64,000 bases of DNA. Origin: JAEZBP01 sp963832725 (GTDB lineage: Bacteria; Myxococcota_A; Polyangia; Polyangiales; Sandaracinaceae). Shown here piece by piece: positions 36,139 through 46,210 of this stretch. The notes beneath the pieces are model-generated. The model was not told where the DNA came from, searched no databases, and worked only from the letters and a program-made list of their open reading frames with translations. Every line of letters begins with the position of its first letter. Positions within the stretch are counted from its first letter, which is position 1. The position numbers were made by a program, and so were the translations under genes. The stretch is from contig CAWHVG010000001.1 of assembly GCA_963832725.1 (NCBI GenBank), positions 1,054,001 through 1,118,000 on the forward strand, given 5' to 3'.

Positions 36139-36885
36139 TCAGCCCTGACGACTGCCCTTCATCTCACCACAGTACTTCTGCAGATGGGCAGGCAGGTCGT
36201 CGGGGCATTCACCGCATTTGCGGTTTCCCGGCACGGCGTGGTCGATGAAGGTGGGGTAGGCGAGCTTCAGCTCACCCATGATCTGCACGAACTCCTGCTC
36301 GGTCTTGCCGCCCAGGCGCGGATTGCGCGCCTTCTCCTGCCCGATCGAGGAGACGCGGCGGCCGTGGTAGTCGTGGGCCGGATACACCAGCGTGTCCTCG
36401 GGCAGCGTGAAGAGCCGCTCGGTCACGCTGCGATAGAGCGTCGGCGCGTCCCCGTTCTGAAAGTCGGTGCGCCCGCAGCCGTCGATCAGAAGCGCGTCGC
36501 CGCTCAGCACGCGCTCACCGACCCGATAGGCCATGTGGTTGTCGGTGTGACCGGGTGTGTGGGTCGGCAGGAGCGTGATGCTCCCCACCCGGAAGGGCTG
36601 GTCGTGCTTCAATGCCTCGTCTGCGCACTCCAAACCGTCCGATGCCGGGCCCGCGATCCGACTACCCGCCTCGCGCTTCAGCATCTTGGCCGAGGTGATG
36701 TGGTCGGCGTGGATGTGGGTCTCCACCGTGAAAGCGAGCGTCAGCTCGAGCGTCTTCACCTCCGCCAGATCCCGCCGCCAGGTCGACACCACGGGGTCGA
36801 TCAGCACGGCGCGCCGGGTCTCTTCGCAGCCCAGCAGATAGGTGTACGTGCTCGAGATCGGCTCGAAGAGCTGTCGGAAGATCAT
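36139..36885 (-). CDS. persulfide dioxygenase-like metallo-beta-lactamase-fold protein (ETHE1 type)
   Basis: It has 248 residues from ATG 36885 (MIFRQLFEPISSTYTYLLG). The iron-binding motif is ETHIHADH, followed by TPGHTDNHMAY, LSGDALLIDGCGRTDFQNGD and PAHDYHG, the set that marks ETHE1-type sulfur dioxygenases, which oxidise glutathione persulfide to sulfite. The C-terminus adds a short tail with four cysteines (PGNRKCGECPDDL, KYCGEM; also see Cys near 190), which is not part of the catalytic core and may bind a metal or persulfide. No rhodanese gene is nearby. The 830 bp upstream are repeats. Confidence 0.88.
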   Translation of the reverse strand: MIFRQLFEPISSTYTYLLGCEETRRAVLIDPVVSTWRRDLAEVKTLELTLAFTVETHIHADHITSAKMLKREAGSRIAGPASDGLECADEALKHDQPFRVGSITLLPTHTPGHTDNHMAYRVGERVLSGDALLIDGCGRTDFQNGDAPTLYRSVTERLFTLPEDTLVYPAHDYHGRRVSSIGQEKARNPRLGGKTEQEFVQIMGELKLAYPTFIDHAVPGNRKCGECPDDLPAHLQKYCGEMKGSRQG

Positions 36886-36969
36886 GCCCTGAGAGCACGC
36901 AAGCATCGGACCGGCCACGGCCGGCGGCGCCTCGACGGGGCGCACCCGACGAGGGCACGCCGGACGCGG

Positions 36970-37210
36970 CGCCGATCCACGCTGCCCACCCCCCCTCGCC
37001 GCCCTCGCCGATCGGGCTTGCCTGTGGGGGCCGCGCCTCGCCGCCGGCGCCGTTCGGCCCTGCCTCGGGGTCGCCCCATCGTCATTCACGCCGCTCCGGC
37101 ATGCCCGAGGGCACCGTTCGCCGCCCCCGCCGCCGATCGGCGCTGCCCATGGGCCCGGGACCTCGCCAATCACGCCGTTCGGGCCTGCCCGAAGGTACGA
37201 AAGACGCCGC
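36970..37210 (+). repeat. degenerate ~42-bp tandem repeat
   Basis: About six units of 36-42 bp each begin GCCG(A/T)TC and continue GG(C/G)(C/T)CTGCC(C/T), for example GCCGATCGGGCTTGCC, GCCGTTCGGCCCTGCC and GCCGTTCGGGCCTGCC. Unit bodies diverge strongly. They lie upstream of the persulfide dioxygenase start. I see no coding sequence; the stretch is part of an 832-bp gap to 37717. Confidence 0.6.
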
Positions 37211-37235
37211 GCGCGGCGATGTCGGGTGCCTCGAG

Positions 37236-37495
37236 GTACGACATTTTGTCACACCGCGACAACACGTCATACCCCTGAGCACAGAAATCGCAGATTTTCC
37301 CGATTTCCGTGCCTCCGAGTACCCCTATTCTGTCACACCACGACAACTTGTCATACCTCGGAGCACCAAAATCGCAAAATCTGGCGTTTCCGGTGCCTCG
37401 GAGCACGAGAATCGCAAAATCTGGCATTTCCGGTGCCTTGGAGCACGAGAATCGCAAACTCTGGCGTTTCCGGTGCCTCGGAGCACCGAGATCAC
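37236..37495 (+). repeat. AT-richer repeat block with 83-bp and 40-bp units
   Basis: There are two layers. A 26-bp motif (GTCACACC(A/G)CGACAAC then GTCATACC) occurs at 37249 and 37332 as the head of two units about 83 bp apart. Then three 40-bp units starting at 37358, 37398 and 37438 share CGGAGCAC, ATCGCAAAATCTGGC and TTTCCGGTGC, with partial units on both sides. GGTGCCTCGGAGCACC at unit joints is a perfect short hairpin. Base composition is visibly lower in GC than anything around it. No gene is seen from here to 37717. Confidence 0.8.
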
Positions 37496-37717
37496 AACGC
37501 GCACCATGCCCTGGGCCGCAGCTCGGCGCGCAACACGCAGAACGTGCTGGCCATCTGCGAATGACTGGCTCTTCTGGGGCACGCTCGCGATCGAGCGGGA
37601 GCGGCCCGCCGTCTACGGCTGGAAGCAGCGTCCGAGGGAGAGGAGCGCGCTCCATCGCAACCCGAATCGCCCGCCGCGCCTCGTGAGCGCGTTCGCCCCG
37701 AAGGCCTCACGCGGTCC

Positions 37718-39049
37718 TCACTCGGCCGACGGTTCCTCTGGGTCGGCGCGCCGGCCGCGGCGAGCGCGGGCGCCATGAAACGCCAGCCCGAGCAGCAGCA
37801 CGACGCCGCCCCGCAGGTAGACCCCGACCGGATAGGTGAAGAGCATGGGGCCCGTGACCAGCACCCCGAGGACCGGCGTCCAGGCCGGCGTCGAGAACGA
37901 GGGCCGGGGCTCCGCGCCGCGCTTCTTGATCACCAAGAGCGCCACGTGGACGACGAGGAAGACGACGAGCAGGAGGAAGCTCGTGGTCTGCGCGAGGAGC
38001 TGCGCGCCCCCGCTGGCGGCGAGCGCGGCCGCGATCACGAACGCGGTGACGACGGCGACCCAGGGCGTGCGCCGCTTCGGATGGACTCGCGTGAGCGCCG
38101 CGGGCAGGAGGCCCTGCCTGGCCATCCCGTAGCCCAGCCGCGAGGCCATGATGAGGTTGAGCAGCCCGGTGTTGGCGACCGAGACCAGCGCGACGAAGGA
38201 GAACGCGCCGCTCGGCAGCCGGAGGCCGGCGGCGTCGAGCACCGCCAAGAGCGGCGCGGTCGACGCGCCCAGCTGCGCTCGAGGCACCGTCGCCAGCGCG
38301 AGGACCGCGACCGCGAGATAGACCACCGTGGTCAGCGACATGGCGATGACGATGGCGCGGGGCAGCACGCGCTCGACGTCGCGCACCTCCTCGGCCACGT
38401 TCACGGTGTCCTCGAAGCCGATGTAGGCGAAGAACGCGACGGTCGCGCCCCCGAGCACGCCGCCCGCGCTGGTGGGCCGGAACACCACCCCCACCTCGAC
38501 GGGTGGCCCGCTCGCCCACGCGTAGGCGCCGGCCCCGATGACCAGCAGGAGCCCCCCGAGCTCGACGGCCGTCATCACGAAGTTCACGCGCGTGGACTCG
38601 CGGATGCCGCGGTAGCTGAGGGCGCTCATCAGCGCCAAGAGCCCGAGGGCGGCGACCAGCGGCGGCAGCACCACGAGGGAGTCGAGGTAGCCGACGAACG
38701 CGCGGGCGACGGTCGCGGCCGAGGTCAGCCCGCTCGCCAGGACGAAGAAGCCCACCAGGAACGAGACCACGGGCGCTCCGAACGCGCGCTGCGCGTAGGC
38801 CGAAGCGCCCGCCGCCACCGGATGGCGGGAGACCATCTCGGCGTAGCTGAGCCCGGTGAGCAGCGCGATCAGCGCCGCGATCAGGAAGCTCACCCAGGTC
38901 CCGCCGCCCGCGAGCCCGACCACCCGTCCCACCAGGGCGTAGATCCCCGCGCCGAGGATGTCGCCAACCGCGTAGGCCGTGATCCCGACCACCCCCACCG
39001 TACGCGCCAGCGACGGCCCCTCCGTGCCCACGACCGACCACCTATGCAC
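37718..39049 (-). CDS. APC-family amino-acid permease
   Basis: It has 443 residues with about 12 membrane helices. The N-terminal TM1 shows the substrate-binding glycine motif GDILGAGIYALVG; TM2-3 include LSYAEMVSRHPVAAGASAYA and TM6 carries FFAYIGFEDTVNVAEEV, all features of the amino-acid/polyamine/organocation superfamily. The first loop lacks extra domains, so this is a secondary transporter. Substrate specificity (cationic or neutral amino acid) cannot be read from sequence alone. The C-terminus ends in an Arg-rich cytoplasmic tail. It stands alone on the minus strand. Confidence 0.88.
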   Translation of the reverse strand: MHRWSVVGTEGPSLARTVGVVGITAYAVGDILGAGIYALVGRVVGLAGGGTWVSFLIAALIALLTGLSYAEMVSRHPVAAGASAYAQRAFGAPVVSFLVGFFVLASGLTSAATVARAFVGYLDSLVVLPPLVAALGLLALMSALSYRGIRESTRVNFVMTAVELGGLLLVIGAGAYAWASGPPVEVGVVFRPTSAGGVLGGATVAFFAYIGFEDTVNVAEEVRDVERVLPRAIVIAMSLTTVVYLAVAVLALATVPRAQLGASTAPLLAVLDAAGLRLPSGAFSFVALVSVANTGLLNLIMASRLGYGMARQGLLPAALTRVHPKRRTPWVAVVTAFVIAAALAASGGAQLLAQTTSFLLLVVFLVVHVALLVIKKRGAEPRPSFSTPAWTPVLGVLVTGPMLFTYPVGVYLRGGVVLLLGLAFHGARARRGRRADPEEPSAE

Positions 39050-39158
39050 GGAGAGACCTCGGGCCCGCGCCGGAGAGTCCTAAGTCAGAGAGCGTCGGTG
39101 TAGATCACTCCGCTGCCAGCCCTCCCCCAGCCCCTCCCGCAAGCTGGCGGGGAGCTCT

Positions 39159-39256
39159 GCTCCGAGGCACGGGTCACGCGCGACTGCCGGCGCGAGCAGA
39201 CGCGCTCCGCTCCGAGGCACGGGTCACGCGCGACTGCCGGCGCGAGTAGACGCGCT
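39159..39256 (+). repeat. 50-bp direct repeat, two units
   Basis: Two adjacent 50-bp copies of a unit starting GCTCCGAGGCACGGGTCACG, differing at one or two positions, end at the stop codon of the gene at 39257. They lie in the gap before the permease gene. Confidence 0.85.
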
Positions 39257-40258
39257 TCAGCGGAACGCGCCGCGGCGGGCGCGGCTGGCGCCGATGGACG
39301 AGAGCAGCCGGACGGCGGCCTCGGTTTGTTCGCGGGTCGGAGCTTGCTCGAAGAGCAGCTCCACCTCTTCGCCGGCGCCCCGCATCACGCACGGCCCGAC
39401 GCGCGCGAGCTGCGGCATCGACTCGGCATCCATGAGCCCCGCGGGCATCTCGCCCTCGAGCCCACCGCCCTCGCCGATCTTCACCTCGAGCGCCGGCATC
39501 TCGCCGCGGGTGTCCACGCGCACCCGGTAGCTCGGGCCCGACGTCTCCGGCACGGCGAGCACATCCACCTCGACGCTGCCGCGGCGCACGCGGGTCAGCG
39601 GGCCGCCCTCCGACGAAGGGACGTAGCGCGCGCCGTCCATGTCCGCGAAGCCGCGCAACACGCCGGTGCCCCGCTGGGCGAGCTCCAGGAGCAACCGGAG
39701 CGCGCTGGCGATCACCTTGGGATCGAGCTCGACGCCGTCCCACACCAGCTCCAGCGTCTCGCCGTCCGAACGGAGCGCCAGCGCGCGGGTGAACGCCGCC
39801 GTGTGGGCGCAGGCCTCGGGGCTGAAGAGGGCCGCCGTCGCGGCCGCGGCGTGCGTCTCCACGCGCACGCGGCGGACCAGCGCCCGGTCGGTGAAGACCG
39901 CGCTCTCGCTGCCGCCCGGATCGAACGCGCCGCGCTCCCACATGCGGAAGACCGGCCCTTTGCCGAGCGCAAAGCGGGCGCCGACGCGGGTGTGGGAGGG
40001 CGCGCCCGAATCGACCGGGACGTTCACCTCGGCGATGGCCACCGTGTCGTCCGCGTCGAGGACGATGGCGAGGTGCTTGGGCGTGAGGGAGCCGGACGAC
40101 TTCACGTCGAGAGGCGCCTCCAAGAGCTCCGCGGCCTCCCGCCAGCGGGCCTCGACCTTGCCCTGCCACGACGCCCCCCGCCGGGCCGCGCGCGACAAGG
40201 AGCCGGCGACCCCCGCCAAGAGGGCACCGGCCGCGGCCACCGTGACGAGCCACTCCAC
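39257..40258 (-). CDS. hypothetical protein with N-terminal membrane anchor
   Basis: It has 333 residues from GTG 40258. The start WLVTVAAAGALLAGVAGSL is a single membrane anchor, after which the protein is soluble. Two similar halves seem present, each with a strand-rich segment (SGSLTPKHLAIVLDADDTVA; GSVEVDVLAVPETSGPSYRV), but I recognise no family and see no catalytic motif. Cysteines are few. It is divergent from the UbiB-like gene 85 bp away. The 3' end touches a 50-bp direct repeat. Confidence 0.7.
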   Translation of the reverse strand: MEWLVTVAAAGALLAGVAGSLSRAARRGASWQGKVEARWREAAELLEAPLDVKSSGSLTPKHLAIVLDADDTVAIAEVNVPVDSGAPSHTRVGARFALGKGPVFRMWERGAFDPGGSESAVFTDRALVRRVRVETHAAAATAALFSPEACAHTAAFTRALALRSDGETLELVWDGVELDPKVIASALRLLLELAQRGTGVLRGFADMDGARYVPSSEGGPLTRVRRGSVEVDVLAVPETSGPSYRVRVDTRGEMPALEVKIGEGGGLEGEMPAGLMDAESMPQLARVGPCVMRGAGEEVELLFEQAPTREQTEAAVRLLSSIGASRARRGAFR

Positions 40259-40343
40259 CCCTTCGTTGTGCCTCGCTCGCCGCAGCCGCGCCAGAGCGGT
40301 GTGGGCGGAAGGCACGGGGGCCGAGAGCCGCTATCATCCGCCG

Positions 40344-41651
40344 GTGCGCGCGCTCGGCTTCCTCCTTCGGTTCGCGGCGATCGTGGCCGTCACGACGTTC
40401 GCGCTCCTTCGCTACGGCATCGGTCGCCTCGGGACGCTCTTCGTCCGCGACGCGGAGGCGCGCGGGCGAGCGGTGGCGCGGCTCCGCGGTCGGGTGCTGC
40501 GCCAGAGCCTCGCCCGCCTCGGAGCCACCTTCATCAAGCTCGGCCAGGTGATGAGCACCCGGCCCGACCTCTTCGAGCCGGAGCTGATCGACGAGCTGCG
40601 GCTCTTGCAGGATCGGCTGCCTCCTTTCTCCGCGAAGAAGGCCCGCGCTCAGGTCGAGGCGGAGCTGGGCGCCCCGGTGGACACCCTCTTCGCCAGCTTC
40701 GACCAGGAGCCCATCGCCGCCGCCAGCGTGGCCCAGGTCCACCGCGCCACGCTGCGCGACGGAAGCGAGGTGGCGGTGAAGATCCTGCGCCCGGACGTCC
40801 GCGCCAAGTCCGAGCGCGACGCGACCATCCTGCTCTGGCTGGCGCGGCTGGCGATGCGGCTCCACGCCCACGCACGCCACGCCGACCTGGGCGGCCACCT
40901 GGCCCACTTCACCGACGGCGTCCTCTCCCAGACCGACCTCCGCACCGAGGCCGCCAACTACGAGCGCTTCCGCGCGAACTTCGCCGGCGTGCCCGGCGTG
41001 TGCTTCCCGCGGGTCCACCCCGAGCGGAGCGGCGAGAAGGTGATGACCATGGACTTCGTGCGCGGCGCGAAGGTCGACACGCTGAAGGCGGGCCAGCACC
41101 CCGAGGTCGCCAGGACGCTGCGCGAAGCCTTCCTGAAGATGCTCTTCGAGGACGGCTTCCTGCACGCCGACATGCACCCCGGGAACCTGCTCGTCCAAGA
41201 GGACGAAACCATCGCCATCTTCGACGTCGGTCTCTGCAAGCACCTCGATGAGGCGCTGTTGACCATGTACATCGACTTCAACCGCTGCCTCGTGATGGGC
41301 ACGACGCAGGACTACGTGAACCATCTCCGCACCTACCACGCGTACGCGGAGGGCACGATCGACTGGGATACGCTGGAGCGGGACGTGGACGCCCTGCGCG
41401 CGCAGTTCCATGGCAAGACCGCCAGCGAGCTCGAGTTCGGGGCGCTGATCGAGCACGTGTTCGCCATCGGCCGGCGCCACGGGGTACGCCCGGTGCCGGA
41501 TCTGACGCTGATGATGGTGGGGCTGGTGACGGCGGAGGGGATCGGCAAGCAGCTCGATCCGGAGAGCGACTCGTTCGGCGAGGTCGCCCGCTACCTGACG
41601 CCGATCCTCGCCCGCCGCGGGATGCTCGGCGCAGCGCCGCTGGCGAGCTGA
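40344..41651 (+). CDS. ABC1/UbiB-family atypical kinase
   Basis: It has 435 residues from GTG 40344. The family's own motif KLGQVMSTRPDLF (KxGQ, about residue 65), the Ala-rich nucleotide loop AAASVAQVHRA, the lysine in VAVKILRP, the catalytic HADMHPGNLL and the metal-binding DVGL (a DFG variant) are all in place. The N-terminus has one hydrophobic stretch (FLLRFAAIVAVTTFALL); unlike E. coli UbiB, no C-terminal membrane pair is obvious. These proteins act as ATPases aiding quinone or lipid metabolism at the membrane. No ubiquinone genes are next to it. Confidence 0.88.
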   Translation: MRALGFLLRFAAIVAVTTFALLRYGIGRLGTLFVRDAEARGRAVARLRGRVLRQSLARLGATFIKLGQVMSTRPDLFEPELIDELRLLQDRLPPFSAKKARAQVEAELGAPVDTLFASFDQEPIAAASVAQVHRATLRDGSEVAVKILRPDVRAKSERDATILLWLARLAMRLHAHARHADLGGHLAHFTDGVLSQTDLRTEAANYERFRANFAGVPGVCFPRVHPERSGEKVMTMDFVRGAKVDTLKAGQHPEVARTLREAFLKMLFEDGFLHADMHPGNLLVQEDETIAIFDVGLCKHLDEALLTMYIDFNRCLVMGTTQDYVNHLRTYHAYAEGTIDWDTLERDVDALRAQFHGKTASELEFGALIEHVFAIGRRHGVRPVPDLTLMMVGLVTAEGIGKQLDPESDSFGEVARYLTPILARRGMLGAAPLAS

Positions 41652-41805
41652 CGGACGCAGCTCGAGCCCGGCGGCAAACGAGGGCGGACGCTCCCCGCGC
41701 GCCGCAGCACGATTGCCCTCGAAGCGAGCTCTCCGCCCGCGCCTTCCGACAATCGCGGTCGCACACTCGACGGCGCGAGGCGCGTGCGTACCTGGGGCCG
41801 GAGCC

Positions 41806-42900
41806 ATGACGAACAGCCGACCGGTCCTCCTCTCCCTCGCCCTCGATCACGACGCCAACGACGTCGTCCGCGCCGCCGCCGACATGGCCGGACGGCTCGG
41901 CGCGTCGCTGGCCACCTCCCACGCGCTGCCGGCGCGCCCGCTGGAGAGCGCGGCGCATCTGGAGCAGCGCGTCGCCGAGGCGCGCGAGTCGGTGCTGGCG
42001 CATCTGGCCCCGGCCGCCGACGAAGGCCCGGAGGTGCTCGAGCCGGTCATCGCCCGCACCCACCCTGCCGAGTTGGCGGTGCGCACCGCCCTCGCCACCG
42101 ACGCGCAGCTCATCGTCACCGGCGGCGGCAGCCCCCCGACCATCCGCCGCTGGGTGGTCGGCTCGATCGCCGAGCGCATCGTCCGCATCGCCCCGGTGCC
42201 GGTGTACCTGGCGCGTGGCTCGCGCCCCGACGCCGGCTTGCCCATCGTCTGCCCGATCAATCTCTCGCCGCAGAGCCGCGTGGGGCTCCACGCCGCAGCC
42301 CGGATGGCGCACCTCTTCGGCAGCAAGCTGGTCACGCTCACGGTGATCCCGACCGAAGAGCGCGGGTGGATGAACGCCGGGCGCCTCGCGAGCGAGCTGG
42401 GGCGTGAGGAGAGCGTCGCCCGCGAGCAGGTCGAGCGTTTCCTGGCCGCCCAGGATCTCGCGGGCATCGACATCGAGCCGAAGGTGGTGGTCGGCCCGCC
42501 GGCCCAGCGGGTGGTGGAGGAGAGCGAGAACGCGTGGATGATCGTGGTGGCCAGCCGCTCCTTCGCCGAGCTGACCCACGGCACCATCGGTGAGCTCACC
42601 GAGCGCGCGCTCCGCTACAGCCGCTGCAACGCGCTGGCCGTGCGGGACGACAATCCGGCGCGGGAGCAGCGAGAGGCGCAGGTGCGCGAGCTGGCGGACC
42701 TGAAGCGCACCGCGGAGCAGCACTTGGCCGACGGCCAGGCGGAGCATGCGGTGGCGCTCCTGCGCTTCGTGGCCGAGCGGGCGCCGGCGAACGCCTCGGT
42801 GCGCGACAGCCTGGCCAAGGCGCTCGACGCCGCCGGCAAGCGTGAGGAGGCCGCCCGCCAGCGCGCGCTGGCCGGCGTCATCCGCAGCTCCTTCGATTGA
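41806..42900 (+). CDS. tandem universal-stress protein with TPR tail
   Basis: It has 364 residues from ATG 41806. There are two UspA domains (about 5-140 and 150-285). The first has the ATP-loop pattern TGGGSPPTIRRWVVGSIAER (Gly-x2-Gly-x9-Gly-Ser); the second keeps the fold with VVASRSFAELTHGTIGE. Residues about 290-364 form one or two tetratricopeptide helices (LADGQAEHAVALLRFVAE), an added protein-binding tail. It is a soluble cytoplasmic protein, probably nucleotide-binding and stress-linked. It may be co-transcribed with the DUF427 gene 54 bp on. Confidence 0.85.
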   Translation: MTNSRPVLLSLALDHDANDVVRAAADMAGRLGASLATSHALPARPLESAAHLEQRVAEARESVLAHLAPAADEGPEVLEPVIARTHPAELAVRTALATDAQLIVTGGGSPPTIRRWVVGSIAERIVRIAPVPVYLARGSRPDAGLPIVCPINLSPQSRVGLHAAARMAHLFGSKLVTLTVIPTEERGWMNAGRLASELGREESVAREQVERFLAAQDLAGIDIEPKVVVGPPAQRVVEESENAWMIVVASRSFAELTHGTIGELTERALRYSRCNALAVRDDNPAREQREAQVRELADLKRTAEQHLADGQAEHAVALLRFVAERAPANASVRDSLAKALDAAGKREEAARQRALAGVIRSSFD

Positions 42901-42941
42901 GCGCTTGCGGAGCGCCGTCTCGGCCCGAAGCTCTTCCAGAA

Positions 42942-42950
42942 GAGGAGGTG
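42942..42950 (+). promoter_or_regulatory. strong ribosome-binding site
   Basis: GAGGAGGTG lies five to seven bases before ATG 42955 and fixes that start. It is the clearest Shine-Dalgarno sequence in the window together with those before 11200 and 59814. Confidence 0.8.
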
Positions 42951-42954
42951 TCAC

Positions 42955-43239
42955 ATGGCGAAGGCGACGTGGAAGGGCGCGGTGTTGGCAGAGAGCGACG
43001 AGGTGCAGGTGGTGGAGGGCAACGTCTACTTCCCGCCGAACGCCGTCGACCGGGCGCACCTCCGTACGAGCGACCACCACACGCGCTGCGGCTGGAAGGG
43101 GACGGCGAGCTACTACGACGTCGTGGTCGACGGCGAAGTGAACGCCGACGCGGCCTGGTACTACCCGGCCGCGATGGAGGCCGCCAAGCCCATCGAGGGC
43201 TGGATCGCGTTCTGGCACGGCGTGGAGGTCGAGCGCTGA
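42955..43239 (+). CDS. DUF427 protein
   Basis: This 94-residue protein has the usual length and core of DUF427: AVLAESDEVQVVEGNVYFPP, then TRCGWKGTASYYDVVVDG, AAWYYPAAMEAAKPIEGWIAF and a final GVEVER. The domain is a small beta-barrel of unknown biochemical role, common in soil bacteria. Translation should be strong given its ribosome site. It follows the universal stress protein on the same strand, which weakly hints at a stress-related unit. Confidence 0.92.
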   Translation: MAKATWKGAVLAESDEVQVVEGNVYFPPNAVDRAHLRTSDHHTRCGWKGTASYYDVVVDGEVNADAAWYYPAAMEAAKPIEGWIAFWHGVEVER

Positions 43240-43356
43240 TCGCCAGACTCCGAGCCCGCCGGCTCGGCTCCGAGGACGTGGCGCTCCGCCGCGTGCCGCT
43301 CCGTCTCTCCCAGAATCTGGCGGGGCCCCCGTCGCGACCTCACACTGAGCGAGCCG

Positions 43357-46184
43357 ATGGAGACGCGTCCGAAGCGAGCCATGGTCGGCGCCCTCCTGAG
43401 CGTGTGCGCGCTCTTCGCGTGCAGTCACGGGGCGCCGCCGCACCCGCGCCCGGAGCCCGCCTCGACCGAGCCCACGACGGTCACGGGGACCGCGGCCGCA
43501 CCGGATCAGAGCGGCGCCGAGACGCCCGAGCCGCCTCTGCCCGACGCCGCGACCATGGCTCACGGGCGCGCGCTCGTGGCCACCGGTGAGGACGGCTTCC
43601 TCACCACCTGGCAGCTCCTGACCAGCGCGCGCGAGCCCTTGCCTCCGGAAGAGGAAGCCCAGCTCGGCGCGGCCTGCGAGGGCTGCGAGACGCCGCCCGT
43701 CGTCTCCTCCGATTCGTTCCGCATCGACCTCGACGACGTCGCGGCGCGCGCCGGCAGCGCCTACCTGGGCGCCACGCTCCTCGTCCCGCGGGACACGCGC
43801 CTCCACCTGCTGCTGGGCTTCCGCGGCGGCGGCACCGTCTTCCTCGACGGGATCCGCGTCGTGACCGGGCAGAGCGAGGAACGCTTCCGCCGCGATCTCT
43901 TGCTCGCGACTTTGCCGCTCACCACCGGTGAGCACCGCCTGGTCATCCGCTTCGACCGCCCCGAGCGCGGCGCATGGCGCGGCTCGGTCCGGCTGCTGGG
44001 CCCCGACTTCGGCCCCGGCACGGGTCACGTCGCGGTGACCGTCGGTACGCCCGACGAGGCGCAGCAAGCCAGCCTCGCGGCGGCATCCGTCCGCGTCGAC
44101 GAAACGCACGCGCTGGGCGAGAGCGGCCCCGAAGTACGGGTGCGGGCGGATCTGCCGGGTGGAGGGCTGCGGCGCGCCGTCACCGTCCGTGTCGGCGACG
44201 AGGAAGCGACGCTAGAGCCGACGGGCGGCATCTTCGACGGCGGGCACGACTTCGTGGTCCCGATGCCGGAGCGTGGCGTGCTGCGCCTCTCGGCCGAGGT
44301 CGGCGAGCGGCGGAATCCGGCTGGGCACGAACCTAATCTCGGACCGCAACGCGCTCCGTGCCGCCGCGCTCTTGCGTGCGGCGATGAACGACGCGCCAGA
44401 GGACGCCCGCGCGCCGATGACCTGGCGCGCCGACGAGCTGACCCGCGCCGTCCGCGAGCACGACGGCGACCAGGCGTGGCGGAACACCCTGCAGGCCGAC
44501 GCCCGCCGCATCACGCGCTCGCTGGCGCGCGGCCGCGACCCCTTCGCCGACCTCCACGGCTACGAGCGGATGGCGTTCTTCTCGCGCCTCGACGGAACGG
44601 CGCAGGAGTACGAGCTCTTCGTGCCGCCGGCCTACCGCCGAAACGGCCGACACGACTGGCCGCTGGTGATCACCCTGCACGGCTACGAGGGCAACGCCGG
44701 CGACTTCTTCCGCAACACCTTCGGCCTCGCCCGTGACTACGAGCACGGCGAGACGCTGCTCGCTCACGGCCGAAACGGCGAGGCGCCGACGCACGGTCCG
44801 ATGTTCGTGGTCGCGCCGACCGGCCGCGGGCAAGCGTTCTACCGACACGCCGGCGAGATCGACGTGATGGAGGCGCTCCGAGACGTGCGCCGGCGCTTCC
44901 CGCACATCGATGCGAACCGCATCTACATCACCGGCGGATCGATGGGCGGGACCGGCGCGGCCTACCTTCCCTACCGCCATCCGGATCTTCTTCGCCGCCG
45001 CCGCGGCGCTGGCCGGCTACCACGATCAGCGCGTCCGCGAGGACACCGACCACGAGGCGCTCAGCGAGGTCGAGCACTTCATGGAGGCGCACCGCAGCGA
45101 CATCGACTGGGCGGACAACGGCCTGCACCTGCCCACGCTGCTGGTGCGCGGCACCCACGATAGGCCGATCGAGTGGACGCGTTGCCTGGTCCGCCGCCTG
45201 AACGAGCTCGGCTACGACTGCGAGCACCGCGAGCCCGAGGCCGGCCACAACGTGTGGACCGAGACCTACGAGGACGGCGCCATCTTCGAGTGGCTGGGAC
45301 ACTACCGGCGGCCCGCGCACCCGCGCCACGTCGTGCTGCGCACGGCGCGCGAGCGAACCCGCGAGGCGTGGTGGGTGCGCATCGATCAAAGGAGCGCGCC
45401 CGACCGCTTCGCGGAGGTCGACGCGACGATCGAGGATGGGGTGATCCACGCCCGCATCGAGAACGCCGACGCCCTCACCTTCTCGCCCGCACCACCGCTC
45501 GTCGAAGAGAGCGCGCCGCTTCGGGTCGAGGTGGGCGAGGCGACCATCGAGGGCCCCGCGCCGCTCCGCGTCGAGCGAGGCCCCGAAGGCTGGAGGCGAG
45601 CCACCCGCGACTACCCGCTGCCAGGCGCGCGCCGGCCAGGCGTCGACGGACCGATCCGCGACGTCTACCACGAGCCGCTGACCTTCGTGGTCGGCACCCA
45701 GGACCCGCGGCACACCTTCATCAACCGCCTCGTGGCCCGCCGCTGGGCGCACCCGAAGGGCTGGATCGCCGACTACCCCATCGTGGACGACGTCGACGTC
45801 ACCGACGCGATGATGGAAGACACCGCGCTGGTGTTGATCGGCCCGCCGTCGAGCAACGCGGTGCTCGCGCGCATCGCGGACCGGCTTCCGATCCGCGTGG
45901 CCGCCGACGGAGTGCACGCGGGCGGCGAAATCTACTCCGGCGAGCAGGTCGGCGCCGTCTTCGTCGCGCCCAATCCGCTGAATCCGGACCGGCCGGTGCT
46001 GGTCATCGCCGGCCCCGAGCCGCTCGGTACGTGGCGCTCGATCGCGCTGCCCGACATCCTCCCGGACTACGTCGTCTTCGACGAGCGGGTCGCGCCGGCC
46101 CGCGGCCACTGGGCCTGCGGCGGAACCGGCTGCGAGTACCTCGCCCAAGGCTTCTTCGACATGCGCTGGCAGCTCCGCGAATGA
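43357..46184 (+). CDS. large secreted alpha/beta-hydrolase (esterase/peptidase type, two apparent frameshifts)
   Basis: Three frames join into 941 residues: GAATC at 44313-44317 read as GATC gives VGERRIRLGTNLISDRN, and one base fewer at the GATC at 44984 gives YRHPIFFAAAAALAGYH. The N-terminus is a lipoprotein-type signal (LLSVCALFACSHG) with a Pro/Thr linker. A beta-sandwich with a TPR-like helical part occupies residues about 60-390. The hydrolase core shows LVITLHGYEGN, nucleophile elbow ITGGSMGGTG, LLVRGTHDRPIEWT (Asp) and REPEAGHNVW (His). The last 350 residues form beta-rich accessory domains. It resembles PhoX/feruloyl-esterase-like secreted peptidases. Its last ~150 bp are duplicated at 47873. 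Confidence 0.8.
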
Positions 46185-46210
46185 GCGCGCGCGCGAGCCT
46201 CGTTCTCCGC

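Noticed and set aside
34651..36885. Natural-product gene cluster around the P450, GMC oxidase and Rieske oxygenase
   Set aside because: No polyketide, peptide or terpene synthase is in the window and the oxidases are not in one operon.
37500..37700. Possible gene remnant between the AT-rich repeat and the permease
   Set aside because: Several frames are open but none shows a protein-like pattern or motif.
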